Assembly (NCBI GenBank): GCA_041946865.1
Contig: JBHGBF010000021.1
Coordinates: 1 to 38,814, forward strand
DNA: 38,814 bases
Source: RPQK01 sp041946865
GTDB lineage: Bacteria; Acidobacteriota; UBA6911; RPQK01
Direction: 5' to 3'
Shown here: positions 32,185 through 38,638 of the stretch, one piece after another
How positions within the stretch are numbered: the stretch's first letter is position 1
How the letters are laid out: every line of letters begins with the position of its first letter
Notes under the pieces: model-generated
Told to the model about the DNA's origin: nothing
The model's input: only the letters and a program-made list of their open reading frames with translations
Databases searched by the model: none
Translations under genes and position numbers: made by a program

Positions 32185-32868
32185 ATGTCCCTGAGCCTCT
32201 CGCGCTCTGCCATTGAAGACGTCGTCCGCGCTGTCGTCAGCAGCCGGCTCTCGACCGGGTGTGCCGGCTGCGCCCAGTGCCCTCGGCTGACCTCGTCCCC
32301 GCTCGTCGTCAATGCCTCTGCCCGGCACATGCATCTCAGTCCCGGCGACCTGGAGATCCTGTTTGGTTCCGGCCACCAACTGACCCCCCTGAAGCCTCTG
32401 TATCAGGAGGGACATTTCGCCGCCGAGGAAACCGTGACGCTCATCGGACCGCGCAGCCGCCTGATTTCCAACCTGCGGATCCTGGGTCCCTGCCGCGGCC
32501 ACTCCCAGATCGAGCTGGCCTTCACGGACGCCGTGACCCTGGGTATCGATGATGTGCCGATACGCCTGTCCGGAGACATTGCCGGCACACCCGGCGCTTT
32601 GGTGATGGGGCCGAAGGGCGTGCTGCAGCTGAAGCAGGGGGTGATCCGCGCGGCCATTCACGTGCACATGAATCCGGCCGACGCCGAGTTCTATGGCGTG
32701 GCTCACCGGGACATCATGAAGCTCCGGGTGGGGGGCGCCGCCGGCGTGACGTTCACGAACGTGCACGTGCGTGTCGATCCTGCATACAAACTGGAAGTTC
32801 ACATGGACACGGATGAGGCCAACGCCTGCGGTCTGCGATTTACGCGGGACGTTCAGCTGTTTGAATGA
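32185..32868 (+). CDS. pduL: BMC phosphotransacylase PduL
   Basis: Converts acyl-CoA and phosphate to acyl-phosphate and CoA inside the compartment. 227 residues. The two PduL barrels carry the zinc-binding histidines: His48/His50 in NASARHMHLSPGDL, plus HVHMNPADAEFYG. Conserved VRVDPAYKLEVHMDTDEANACGL lies at the C-terminus. The N-terminal amphipathic helix (about 5-22, LSRSAIEDVVRAVVSSRL) is a typical encapsulation peptide. It is followed by an unusual CAGCAQC (Cys26, 29, 32). No Shine-Dalgarno is seen, so leaderless translation is possible. First gene of the main BMC operon. Confidence 0.93.
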   Translation: MSLSLSRSAIEDVVRAVVSSRLSTGCAGCAQCPRLTSSPLVVNASARHMHLSPGDLEILFGSGHQLTPLKPLYQEGHFAAEETVTLIGPRSRLISNLRILGPCRGHSQIELAFTDAVTLGIDDVPIRLSGDIAGTPGALVMGPKGVLQLKQGVIRAAIHVHMNPADAEFYGVAHRDIMKLRVGGAAGVTFTNVHVRVDPAYKLEVHMDTDEANACGLRFTRDVQLFE

Positions 32869-32901
32869 AAGGCCTGTAACTGCTCAGTCTAGGAGAGAGC
32901 G

Positions 32902-33210
32902 ATGAAACAAGCGTTGGGAATGATTGAGACACGCGGCTTGTCGCCGCTGATTGGGGCCGTTGACGCCATGCTGAAGGCAGCCAACGTCACTTTCGCCGGC
33001 TGGGAGCCGGTTGGCTCGGGGTTGGTCACGGCCTTCATCGAAGGCGATGTCGCGGCTGTAAAGGCGGCGATCGACGCGGGCGCTGAAGCGGCGGGCCGGC
33101 TGGGGGAGGTTGTCAGCTTGCAGGTCATCCCGCGTCCGCACGAAGATCTCGGTGTGTTTTTGCCCGGAAAAGCGAACATATCCAAACCCGGGGCAAAACC
33201 GGCGAAGTGA
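32902..33210 (+). CDS. BMC-H shell hexamer protein (copy 1)
   Basis: Single-domain Pfam00936-type shell protein that tiles the facets of the microcompartment. 102 residues. It starts MKQALGMIETRGLSPLIGAVDAMLKAANV, with pore-loop segment PVGSGLVTAFIEGDVAAVKAAIDAG and ending VIPRPHEDLG. A 20-residue Lys/Pro-rich tail (GKANISKPGAKPAK) extends beyond the usual end and is absent from the other two copies. AGGAGAG lies upstream of the ATG. Confidence 0.95.
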   Translation: MKQALGMIETRGLSPLIGAVDAMLKAANVTFAGWEPVGSGLVTAFIEGDVAAVKAAIDAGAEAAGRLGEVVSLQVIPRPHEDLGVFLPGKANISKPGAKPAK

Positions 33211-33253
33211 GGGCTGGCGGATGGCGCGGATCATTGGTGCGTGTCATCCACCG

Positions 33254-33271
33254 GCCTCCTCCTGAGGAGGC
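33254..33271 (+). promoter_or_regulatory. Hairpin occluding the ribosome site of BMC-H copy 2
   Basis: GCCTCCTC (33254-33261) is the perfect complement of GAGGAGGC (33264-33271), which contains the Shine-Dalgarno of the next gene, 4 bp before its ATG at 33275. Folding as 6 bp with a 6-nt loop is sterically reasonable and would block ribosome access. Confidence 0.65.
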
Positions 33272-33274
33272 TCG

Positions 33275-33544
33275 ATGAATCAAGCAATCGGAATTATCGA
33301 AACGAGAGGGCTCGTGGGTCTGGTCGAGGCGACCGACGCGATGTGCAAGGCCGCCAACGTCGAACTGGTGAAGACGATTCAGATCGGCGCCGGCCTGGTG
33401 ACAACAGTGGTCCGGGGTGATGTGGGAAGCGTGCGCGCCGCCGTTGACGCGGGGGCCGAGGCCGCCAAGGCGGTCGGCGAGCTGGTCGCCGCTCACGTCA
33501 TTCCGCGGCCGCATGAAGGCCTGGTTGAGGCCTTCCTACAGTAG
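33275..33544 (+). CDS. BMC-H shell hexamer protein (copy 2)
   Basis: Single-domain shell protein, 89 residues: MNQAIGIIETRGLVGLVEATDAMCKAANV, then the pore loop as IQIGAGLVTTVVRGDVGSVRAAVDAGAEA, ending VIPRPHEGLVEAFLQ. The pore triplet is GAG rather than the GSG of the other copies, and Cys24 replaces Leu in the DAMxKAANV helix, so its pore and packing may differ. The ribosome site GAGGAGG is strong but lies in a perfect hairpin. The gene is followed at 8 bp by the kinase. Confidence 0.95.
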   Translation: MNQAIGIIETRGLVGLVEATDAMCKAANVELVKTIQIGAGLVTTVVRGDVGSVRAAVDAGAEAAKAVGELVAAHVIPRPHEGLVEAFLQ

Positions 33545-33552
33545 GCAAGAGC

Positions 33553-34716
33553 GTGAAGATCCTGGTCGCGAACATCGGCAGCACTTCTTTCAAGTTCCAG
33601 CTGTTCGACGTCTCTGCGCGGTCGGTCCTGGCCAAGGGACGCGTGGAACGGATCGGGCAAACACCCGGCGACTGTCCTGATTACGAGTCCGCGATTGACG
33701 CCTGCCTGGAGACTATCACGGGGGCAGGCAAACCGCTTTCGAGCCTGTCGGAGCTGAGCGCCATCGGCTTCAAAGCGGTTCACGGCGGTCCCGGGCGCGG
33801 GATTTGCCTGGTCGATGATGCGGTGCTTTCCGACATGGAGCGCTTTTGCTTCCTGGCCCCCGCGCACAACCCTCCCTATTTGCGGGCGATGAGGGCCTTC
33901 CGGGACCGGCATCCAGGCCTCCCGCTGGTCGCGCTGTTCGAGACTGCTTTTTTCGACCTTCCGGAAGCGGCCAGAACGTACGCCGTTCCGAACGCCTGGA
34001 AGGAGCGGCTGGGGGTCCAGCGTTATGGCTTTCACGGCGCCAGCCACCGGTACGCGGCCGAGCGCGCCTCGGCCCTGCTCGGCCGCCCGGATCTTTGCCA
34101 CGTGTCATGCCACCTGGGAGGGAGCTCGAGCGTGGCCGCCATCAAGGACGGCCGGGGAGTGGATTCGAGTTTCGGGATGTCGCCACAATCCGGGCTTCCG
34201 CACAACAACCGGGTGGGCGAGGTGGACGCCTTTGCGGTGCTTTTTGCCATGAAACAGCTCAACCTGGGGATCGACGAAATGGCGGCTGCGCTGGCCCGGG
34301 AATCGGGATTGGCAGGGATCAGTGGCGTCGGCGGAGACCTGCGCGACTTGTGTGCGGCGCAGGGCAATGAACACGCGCAACTGGCGGTGGACGTCCTGAT
34401 TTATTGGATCCGCCATTACGTGGGCGCCTTCGCCTTTCAGCTCGGAGGGCTCGACGTGCTGAGCTTTTCAGGAGGAATCGGCGAAAACAGCGCCGCGATC
34501 AGGAGTGCGGTCTGCCGCAGCGCTCAGTCATTCGGGATCGTCATCGACGAAGAGCGGAACCGGGAGGCCGCCGGAGAGACGGATGTGGCCGCGCCGGAAT
34601 CCAAGGCCCGGGTGCTCGTGATCCCGACCGACGAAGAATGGATTGTCGCCCGGGAGGCAGCCAGTTTGATAACCGCGGACAAAGCGAATAAACGCCGGGA
34701 ACCGCGGAGTTTATAG
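33553..34716 (+). CDS. ackA: Acetate-kinase family enzyme of the BMC operon
   Basis: Predicted to make ATP from an acyl-phosphate delivered by PduL. 387 residues from a GTG start at 33553. Family landmarks: VANIGSTSFKFQLFD, VHGGPGRG, LAPAHNPPYL (His105), RYGFHGASHRYAAERA (His161), CHLGGSSSVAAI, SFSGGIGENSAAIR and IPTDEEWIVARE. Compared with Methanosarcina AckA, catalytic Arg91 aligns with Lys74 (GFKAVHGG), Asp148 with Glu130 (ALFETAFF), and the MGTRxG loop is HNNRVG, with Arg220 retained. The substrate may therefore be lactyl- or propionyl-phosphate instead of acetyl-phosphate, or the activity may be altered. Confidence 0.85.
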   Translation: MKILVANIGSTSFKFQLFDVSARSVLAKGRVERIGQTPGDCPDYESAIDACLETITGAGKPLSSLSELSAIGFKAVHGGPGRGICLVDDAVLSDMERFCFLAPAHNPPYLRAMRAFRDRHPGLPLVALFETAFFDLPEAARTYAVPNAWKERLGVQRYGFHGASHRYAAERASALLGRPDLCHVSCHLGGSSSVAAIKDGRGVDSSFGMSPQSGLPHNNRVGEVDAFAVLFAMKQLNLGIDEMAAALARESGLAGISGVGGDLRDLCAAQGNEHAQLAVDVLIYWIRHYVGAFAFQLGGLDVLSFSGGIGENSAAIRSAVCRSAQSFGIVIDEERNREAAGETDVAAPESKARVLVIPTDEEWIVAREAASLITADKANKRREPRSL

Positions 34717-34725
34717 GAGAACGAG

Positions 34726-35010
34726 ATGGCACAGCAGGCAATTGGCATGATTGAGACTCGAGGCCTGGTCGCGCTGGTTCAGGCGACCGACGCGATGCTG
34801 AAGGCGGCTAATGTGGAGTTCCGGGGCTGGAAGAAGATCGGCAGCGGGCTCTGTACCGCGTTTATCGCGGGAGACGTCGCCGCCGTCAAGGCGGGGGTGG
34901 ATGCCGGGGCGGCTGCGGCTCGCACGGTAGGCGAAGTCGTGAGCGTGCACGTCATCCCGCGCCCGCACGACGACGTGGGCCGCATAGTTCCACAGCCGGC
35001 CCGAGCTTGA
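34726..35010 (+). CDS. BMC-H shell hexamer protein (copy 3)
   Basis: Single-domain shell protein, 94 residues: MAQQAIGMIETRGLVALVQATDAMLKAANV, pore loop KKIGSGLCTAFIAGDVAAVKAGVDAG, ending VIPRPHDDVGRIVPQPARA. Cys43 directly follows the GSGL pore segment. AGGAGAACGAG precedes the ATG, the same ribosome-site word used by the third BMC-P gene. Separated by 9 bp from the kinase and by a strong hairpin from the next gene. Confidence 0.95.
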   Translation: MAQQAIGMIETRGLVALVQATDAMLKAANVEFRGWKKIGSGLCTAFIAGDVAAVKAGVDAGAAAARTVGEVVSVHVIPRPHDDVGRIVPQPARA

Positions 35011-35018
35011 GGTTACCC

Positions 35019-35070
35019 GCCTTGGTGGCGGCCGGATTCTCGTTCAAGGAAGTCCGGCTGCAACCAAGGC
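35019..35070 (+). promoter_or_regulatory. Strong intercistronic hairpin between BMC-H3 and BMC-P1
   Basis: GCCTTGGT (35019-35026) pairs with ACCAAGGC (35063-35070). After one G/A mismatch, GCGGCCGGA (35028-35036) pairs with TCCGGCTGC (35053-35061) with a single G-U. The result is an almost continuous 18-bp stem with a 16-nt loop. No T-run follows, so it is more likely an mRNA processing or stability element than a terminator. It sits between abundant-hexamer and rare-pentamer genes. Confidence 0.75.
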
Positions 35071-35088
35071 ATTTGACAGGAAGCGCCT

Positions 35089-35385
35089 ATGTTTCTGGCC
35101 AAGGTCATCGGCACAGTGGTTTCGACTCAGAAGAATCCCAAGTTTCAGGGGATGAAGCTTCTTCTGATTCAGCCTTACATTACCCGGGAAGACACACTGG
35201 TCCAGTCCGGCAGCTCGGTAGTCGCCGTCGACAGCGTCGGCGCGGGTCTGGGAGAGCTTGTCATGTTCACCCAAGGGAGTTCTGCCCGGCTGACCGACAT
35301 CACCCGCGACTCGCCGACCGATACGGTGATCGTCGGGATCGTCGACACGGTCGAGATCGGAGGAAAGCGCCTTGCCAAACCTTAA
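35089..35385 (+). CDS. BMC-P shell pentamer protein (EutN/CcmL family, copy 1)
   Basis: Vertex-capping pentamer of the shell. 98 residues: MFLAKVIGTVVSTQKNPKFQGMKLLLIQP, DSVGAGLGELVMFTQGSSAR and a C-terminal DTVIVGIVDTVEIGGKRL. This is the most canonical of the three pentamer genes. AGGAAG lies 6 bp before the ATG. The 3' end overlaps the aldehyde dehydrogenase start by 14 bp. Confidence 0.95.
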   Translation: MFLAKVIGTVVSTQKNPKFQGMKLLLIQPYITREDTLVQSGSSVVAVDSVGAGLGELVMFTQGSSARLTDITRDSPTDTVIVGIVDTVEIGGKRLAKP

Positions 35386-36868
35386 TACCGTGAAATCAGG
35401 ACCGACAACGAGGCCCTCAGAAGAGCTGGTCTCGTCCATCGTCCGGGAGGTGCTCGAGCGGCTGAAAGGACTCGGGGGCCAGGCTGCGCAGGCCGATGGC
35501 GGCCCTTCGAAGAGGGCCAGAGAGGTCCGGGCGCGCCGCCACGGCATCTTCCCGACGGTCGACGAGGCGGCAAAAGCCGCGGCCGAGGCCCAGCCGCGCC
35601 TCGCCCAGCTCAGCCTCGATCAGAGGAACGAGATCATCGAGATCATCCGCAGGATTTGTGAGGACCGCGCCCGGGAACTGGCCGAAATGGAGTACGAGGA
35701 AACGGCCATCGGCAGGCTCGACCACAAGATCGAGAAGCTCAAAATCATCCGCCGAGTGCTGGGGGTCGAAGCCCTGCGGACGGAGGCCCGCAGCGACTCC
35801 ACGGGGCTGGCCATCCTCGAATACGCCCCCTTCGGCGTCATCGGCATGGTCCTGCCCGCCACGCACTCGGTCCCGACCCTGGCCAGCAATGCCATCAACG
35901 TCCTCGCCGGCGGGAACACCGCGGTCTTCAGCCCGCATCCGGCTGCCGCCAAGGTTGCCGGCTATGCGCTCGACCTGTTTAACCAGGAAATCGAGAGGAA
36001 AACCGGGCTGGCAAACCTGATGACCACGGTCGAAGCGCCCTCAATTCAATCAGCCGAAGAGCTGTTCCATCACCCCGACGTCGCGCTGTTGTGCGTAACC
36101 GGCGGCCCAGCGGTCGTCAAGGCCTCGATGAAAGCCGGAAAACGGGTTATCGCCGCCGGGCCCGGCAATCCCCCGGTCGTCGTCGATGAGACCGCCGATA
36201 TCGAGAAAGCCGCGGCGGACGTGATTTTCGGAGCGGCCTTTGATAACAACCTGCTCTGCATCGGGGAAAAAGAAGTGTTTGTCGTCGGCTCGGTCGCGGA
36301 TCGGTTCATCGCCGCCATGCAACGCCACGGTGGCTACTTGCTGAATCGAGAGCAAATCGAAATGCTGACCCGGGCGGCTTTCAGCTTCCGGGAAGGAACG
36401 GGGAAAGGCTGCGGACGGGCGCACCTGAAGCGGGACCTGATCGGGAAGGACGCCTCTTTTCTGGCCAAGGCGATCGGGCTCGAGCTCCCCGCCAATGTGG
36501 AGCTGCTCTTCGGCGAAACCGGGGAAGACCACCCCTTTGTCCAGGAGGAACAGATGATGCCGTTCCTCCCCGTGGTGAGGGCGCCGGACGTGGACGCCGC
36601 GATCGAGGCCGCGCTGCGCGCCGAGCACGGGTACGGGCACACGGCCATGATCCATTCGAACAACGTGGCCAACGTGACGAAAATGGCCCGGGTCATGAAC
36701 ACCACGCTGTTCGTCCACAACGCACCCTGCTCGGCAAGCCTGGGCCTGGGCGGCCCCGGATTTCTGAGCTACAGCATCGCGACGCCCACCGGCGAAGGCG
36801 TAACGACCCCGCTGACCTTCACACGTCAGCGCCAGATCGCAGTCGTCGGGGCTTTGAGGATCACATAA
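35372..36868 (+). CDS. pduP: CoA-acylating aldehyde dehydrogenase of the BMC (PduP-like)
   Basis: Oxidises the toxic aldehyde (probably lactaldehyde) to acyl-CoA with NAD. 498 residues from a TTG at 35372, supported by GGAGG 8-9 bp upstream. An N-terminal amphipathic helix (about 16-34, SEELVSSIVREVLERLKG) and a charged linker form the encapsulation peptide. The dehydrogenase core follows, with YAPFGVIGMVLPATHSVPTLASNAINVLAGGN, AAGPGNPPVVVDETADIEKAA and the catalytic Cys296 in FDNNLLCIGEKEV. The C-terminal SLGLGGPGFLSYSIATPTGEGVTTPLTFTRQR is typical of PduP/EutE. Confidence 0.93.
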   Translation: MPNLNTVKSGPTTRPSEELVSSIVREVLERLKGLGGQAAQADGGPSKRAREVRARRHGIFPTVDEAAKAAAEAQPRLAQLSLDQRNEIIEIIRRICEDRARELAEMEYEETAIGRLDHKIEKLKIIRRVLGVEALRTEARSDSTGLAILEYAPFGVIGMVLPATHSVPTLASNAINVLAGGNTAVFSPHPAAAKVAGYALDLFNQEIERKTGLANLMTTVEAPSIQSAEELFHHPDVALLCVTGGPAVVKASMKAGKRVIAAGPGNPPVVVDETADIEKAAADVIFGAAFDNNLLCIGEKEVFVVGSVADRFIAAMQRHGGYLLNREQIEMLTRAAFSFREGTGKGCGRAHLKRDLIGKDASFLAKAIGLELPANVELLFGETGEDHPFVQEEQMMPFLPVVRAPDVDAAIEAALRAEHGYGHTAMIHSNNVANVTKMARVMNTTLFVHNAPCSASLGLGGPGFLSYSIATPTGEGVTTPLTFTRQRQIAVVGALRIT

Positions 36869-36877
36869 GAACGGACA

Positions 36878-36925
36878 ACCGACAAAAGGATTATGAGCTT
36901 ACAGTCAGTCGCCGGCTTTGTCGGT
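36878..36925 (+). promoter_or_regulatory. Inverted repeat ahead of BMC-P copy 2
   Basis: ACCGACAAA (36878-36886) and TTTGTCGGT (36917-36925) are perfect inverted copies with a 30-nt loop. AGTTTTTC follows 6-8 bp later, then the ATG at 36943 without a clear ribosome site. It could act as a leaky terminator or reduce translation of the downstream pentamer gene. Confidence 0.5.
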
Positions 36926-36942
36926 GCGAGTTAGTTTTTCTT

Positions 36943-37197
36943 ATGTTTATCGCGCGGATTGACGGATGCGTAACGTCGACGGTCAAGCACAAGAGCCTGG
37001 ACGGGTGGTCGCTCCTGATCGCCCAGCGGCTCAATGCGGACGGCTCGGATGCGGGCGAGCCGCAGGTGGTGATTGACCCGATGCGCGCGGCCCGTGGCGC
37101 CCGGGTCCTGATCAGCACGGACGGAGATCTCGCCAGGCAGATGCTGCGGGACAACACGACGCCCACGCGGCTGGTGGTGGTCGGAATATTGGATTGA
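36943..37197 (+). CDS. BMC-P shell pentamer protein (copy 2)
   Basis: EutN/CcmL-family pentamer. 84 residues: MFIARIDGCVTSTVKHKSLDGWSLLIAQRL, DPMRAARGARVLISTDGDLARQML, ending TRLVVVGILD. It lacks the final strand extension of copy 1 (stops at GILD). It has no good Shine-Dalgarno and lies behind an inverted repeat. The next gene follows after 17 bp. Confidence 0.93.
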   Translation: MFIARIDGCVTSTVKHKSLDGWSLLIAQRLNADGSDAGEPQVVIDPMRAARGARVLISTDGDLARQMLRDNTTPTRLVVVGILD

Positions 37198-37214
37198 CCG
37201 AAAAGGAGAACGAG

Positions 37215-37508
37215 TTGCGACTCGCAGTTGTGAGGGGAAAGGTGATTCTCAGCCTGGCTGACCCAAGCCTGCTCGGGACACGGTTTCTGGTCGTCGAACC
37301 CATCACGGCCGAACGCCTGAACTCCGCTGACCCGGGAGGCGGCAAACAGCTGATCGTGGCCGACCGGCTGGGACCCAACGAAGGCGAGATCATCGCGTTT
37401 GTGGAAGGACGGGAAGGCGCGAACCCCTACTGGCCCGGTCATGCGCCGGTCGACGCTTACTGCAGCCTGATCGTCGATACGCTTGACTATCGTCCACCCA
37501 CGGATTGA
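37215..37508 (+). CDS. BMC-P shell pentamer protein (copy 3)
   Basis: EutN/CcmL-family pentamer, 97 residues from a TTG at 37215 preceded by AAGGAGAACGAG. An in-frame TTG at 37194 would overlap the previous stop and add seven unaligned residues. Sequence LRLAVVRGKVILSLADPSLLGTRFLVVEP, then VADRLGPNEGEIIAFVEGREGANPYWPGHAPVDAYCSLIVDTLDY. The GREGANPYWPG loop is different from the other copies and may mark a specialised vertex protein. Confidence 0.92.
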   Translation: MRLAVVRGKVILSLADPSLLGTRFLVVEPITAERLNSADPGGGKQLIVADRLGPNEGEIIAFVEGREGANPYWPGHAPVDAYCSLIVDTLDYRPPTD

Positions 37509-37516
37509 AACGAACT

Positions 37517-38599
37517 ATGAATAAGTTGGATTTGACGTGTCTGAAAGTCATCACAGCGCGGGACCTGGAGCCAGCTCTGGCGGCCAAGGCCGACCAGGTG
37601 GAGGTGGCGACAGGAGCGCTGATCACTCCCGCCGCCAAAGATTTTGCCTACGCGAAACACCTGACGGTGGTCCGGGCCGGCACAGTCGACTCTCCGAGCC
37701 GGCCCGCTTTCGCGGCCGCCGCCAGTCCTCGAGCGTCGTCCGTGGACCGGTACGAGGCGCTCCTGGGCTCGCCGGAGGCGCTTCCCATCAAGGAAGAGAT
37801 CATCCGGAACAGCAGGAAGCTCTGGAACCGGCAGTATGTCGACGGCAACGGCGGAAATCTTTCCTACCGGATTGCCGAGAACGCCGTGATCTGCACTCCC
37901 ACCCTGTGCAGCAAGGCCGACGTCACGGTTGAAGACCTCTGCCTGGTCGACATGGAGGGGAATCAGCTGGCCGGGAAGCGGAAACGGACGAGCGAGATTT
38001 TCCTCCACCTGGAGATCTATAAAGCCGTTCCGGAGGCGAAAGCCGTCGTCCATGCGCACCCGCCCCATGCGACAGCTTACGCGGTGGTCGGCCGGGTCCC
38101 GCCCGCCTGCGTCATCCCTGAGCACGAGGTCTTTGTGGGGAACGTCGCGGTCACGCCCTATGAGACACCCGGCACCAAGGGATTTGCGGAGACTGTTCTG
38201 CCTTACGTGAAGACCCACAACACGATTCTCCTCGGCAACCACGGCGTCGTCACTTGGGCGGACACCGTGACGCACGCGGAGTGGTACCACGAGATCGTGG
38301 ACACGACCTGTCGAATTCTACTGCTGACTGCCCCGCTCGGCGTACCTGTCAAGAGAATCTCCGAAGAAAAGACCAAGGACCTGCTGGGGATCAAGAAACG
38401 CCTCGGCCTGCCGGATCCCCGTTACGAGCTTCAGGAATGCCGGTTATGCGACGCGCCCGAATTCCCTCAGGGAATCACCGCCTGCCCCGTGGGGACAGGC
38501 TGCGCCGAGCGCCAGGCCGCTTCCCAGGAGGATGTCGAGACGGTCGTCCGGCTCGTGACGGACGAGGTCATGAAGGCTCTCGGGAAAGGACAGGTGTGA
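37517..38599 (+). CDS. Class II aldolase with extra N-domain and Cys-rich C-tail
   Basis: Probable zinc-dependent fuculose/rhamnulose-1-phosphate-type aldolase, giving lactaldehyde and DHAP. 360 residues from the ATG at 37517 (family about 215-275). The catalytic domain (about 80-290) has GNGGNLSYR, catalytic Glu160 in TSEIFLHLEIYK, and zinc ligands His179/His181 (VVHAHPPHATAYAV) and His242 (GNHGVVTWADT). An N-terminal 50 residues (VATGALITPAAKDFAYAKHLTVV) resembles a small segment of other BMC proteins. The tail has Cys308/311/323/329 and ends in an amphipathic helix (about 337-358), a likely encapsulation peptide. A TTG at 37505 is an alternative start. Confidence 0.88.
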   Translation: MNKLDLTCLKVITARDLEPALAAKADQVEVATGALITPAAKDFAYAKHLTVVRAGTVDSPSRPAFAAAASPRASSVDRYEALLGSPEALPIKEEIIRNSRKLWNRQYVDGNGGNLSYRIAENAVICTPTLCSKADVTVEDLCLVDMEGNQLAGKRKRTSEIFLHLEIYKAVPEAKAVVHAHPPHATAYAVVGRVPPACVIPEHEVFVGNVAVTPYETPGTKGFAETVLPYVKTHNTILLGNHGVVTWADTVTHAEWYHEIVDTTCRILLLTAPLGVPVKRISEEKTKDLLGIKKRLGLPDPRYELQECRLCDAPEFPQGITACPVGTGCAERQAASQEDVETVVRLVTDEVMKALGKGQV

Positions 38600-38618
38600 A
38601 AATGCAGTGACGTTGGGC

Positions 38619-38638
38619 CGGCGACCAGCCGCTTTTTT
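38619..38638 (+). terminator. Weak terminator-like element after the aldolase
   Basis: A 4-bp stem CGGC/GCCG with a 5-nt loop is followed by C and six T residues, 20 bp beyond the last BMC gene. The stem is too short for confidence. The remaining 176 bases to the window end show no recognisable gene. Confidence 0.3.

Noticed and set aside
37487..38290. Minus-strand open frame opposite the aldolase
   Set aside because: Antisense to a class II aldolase with all zinc ligands; no motifs of its own.
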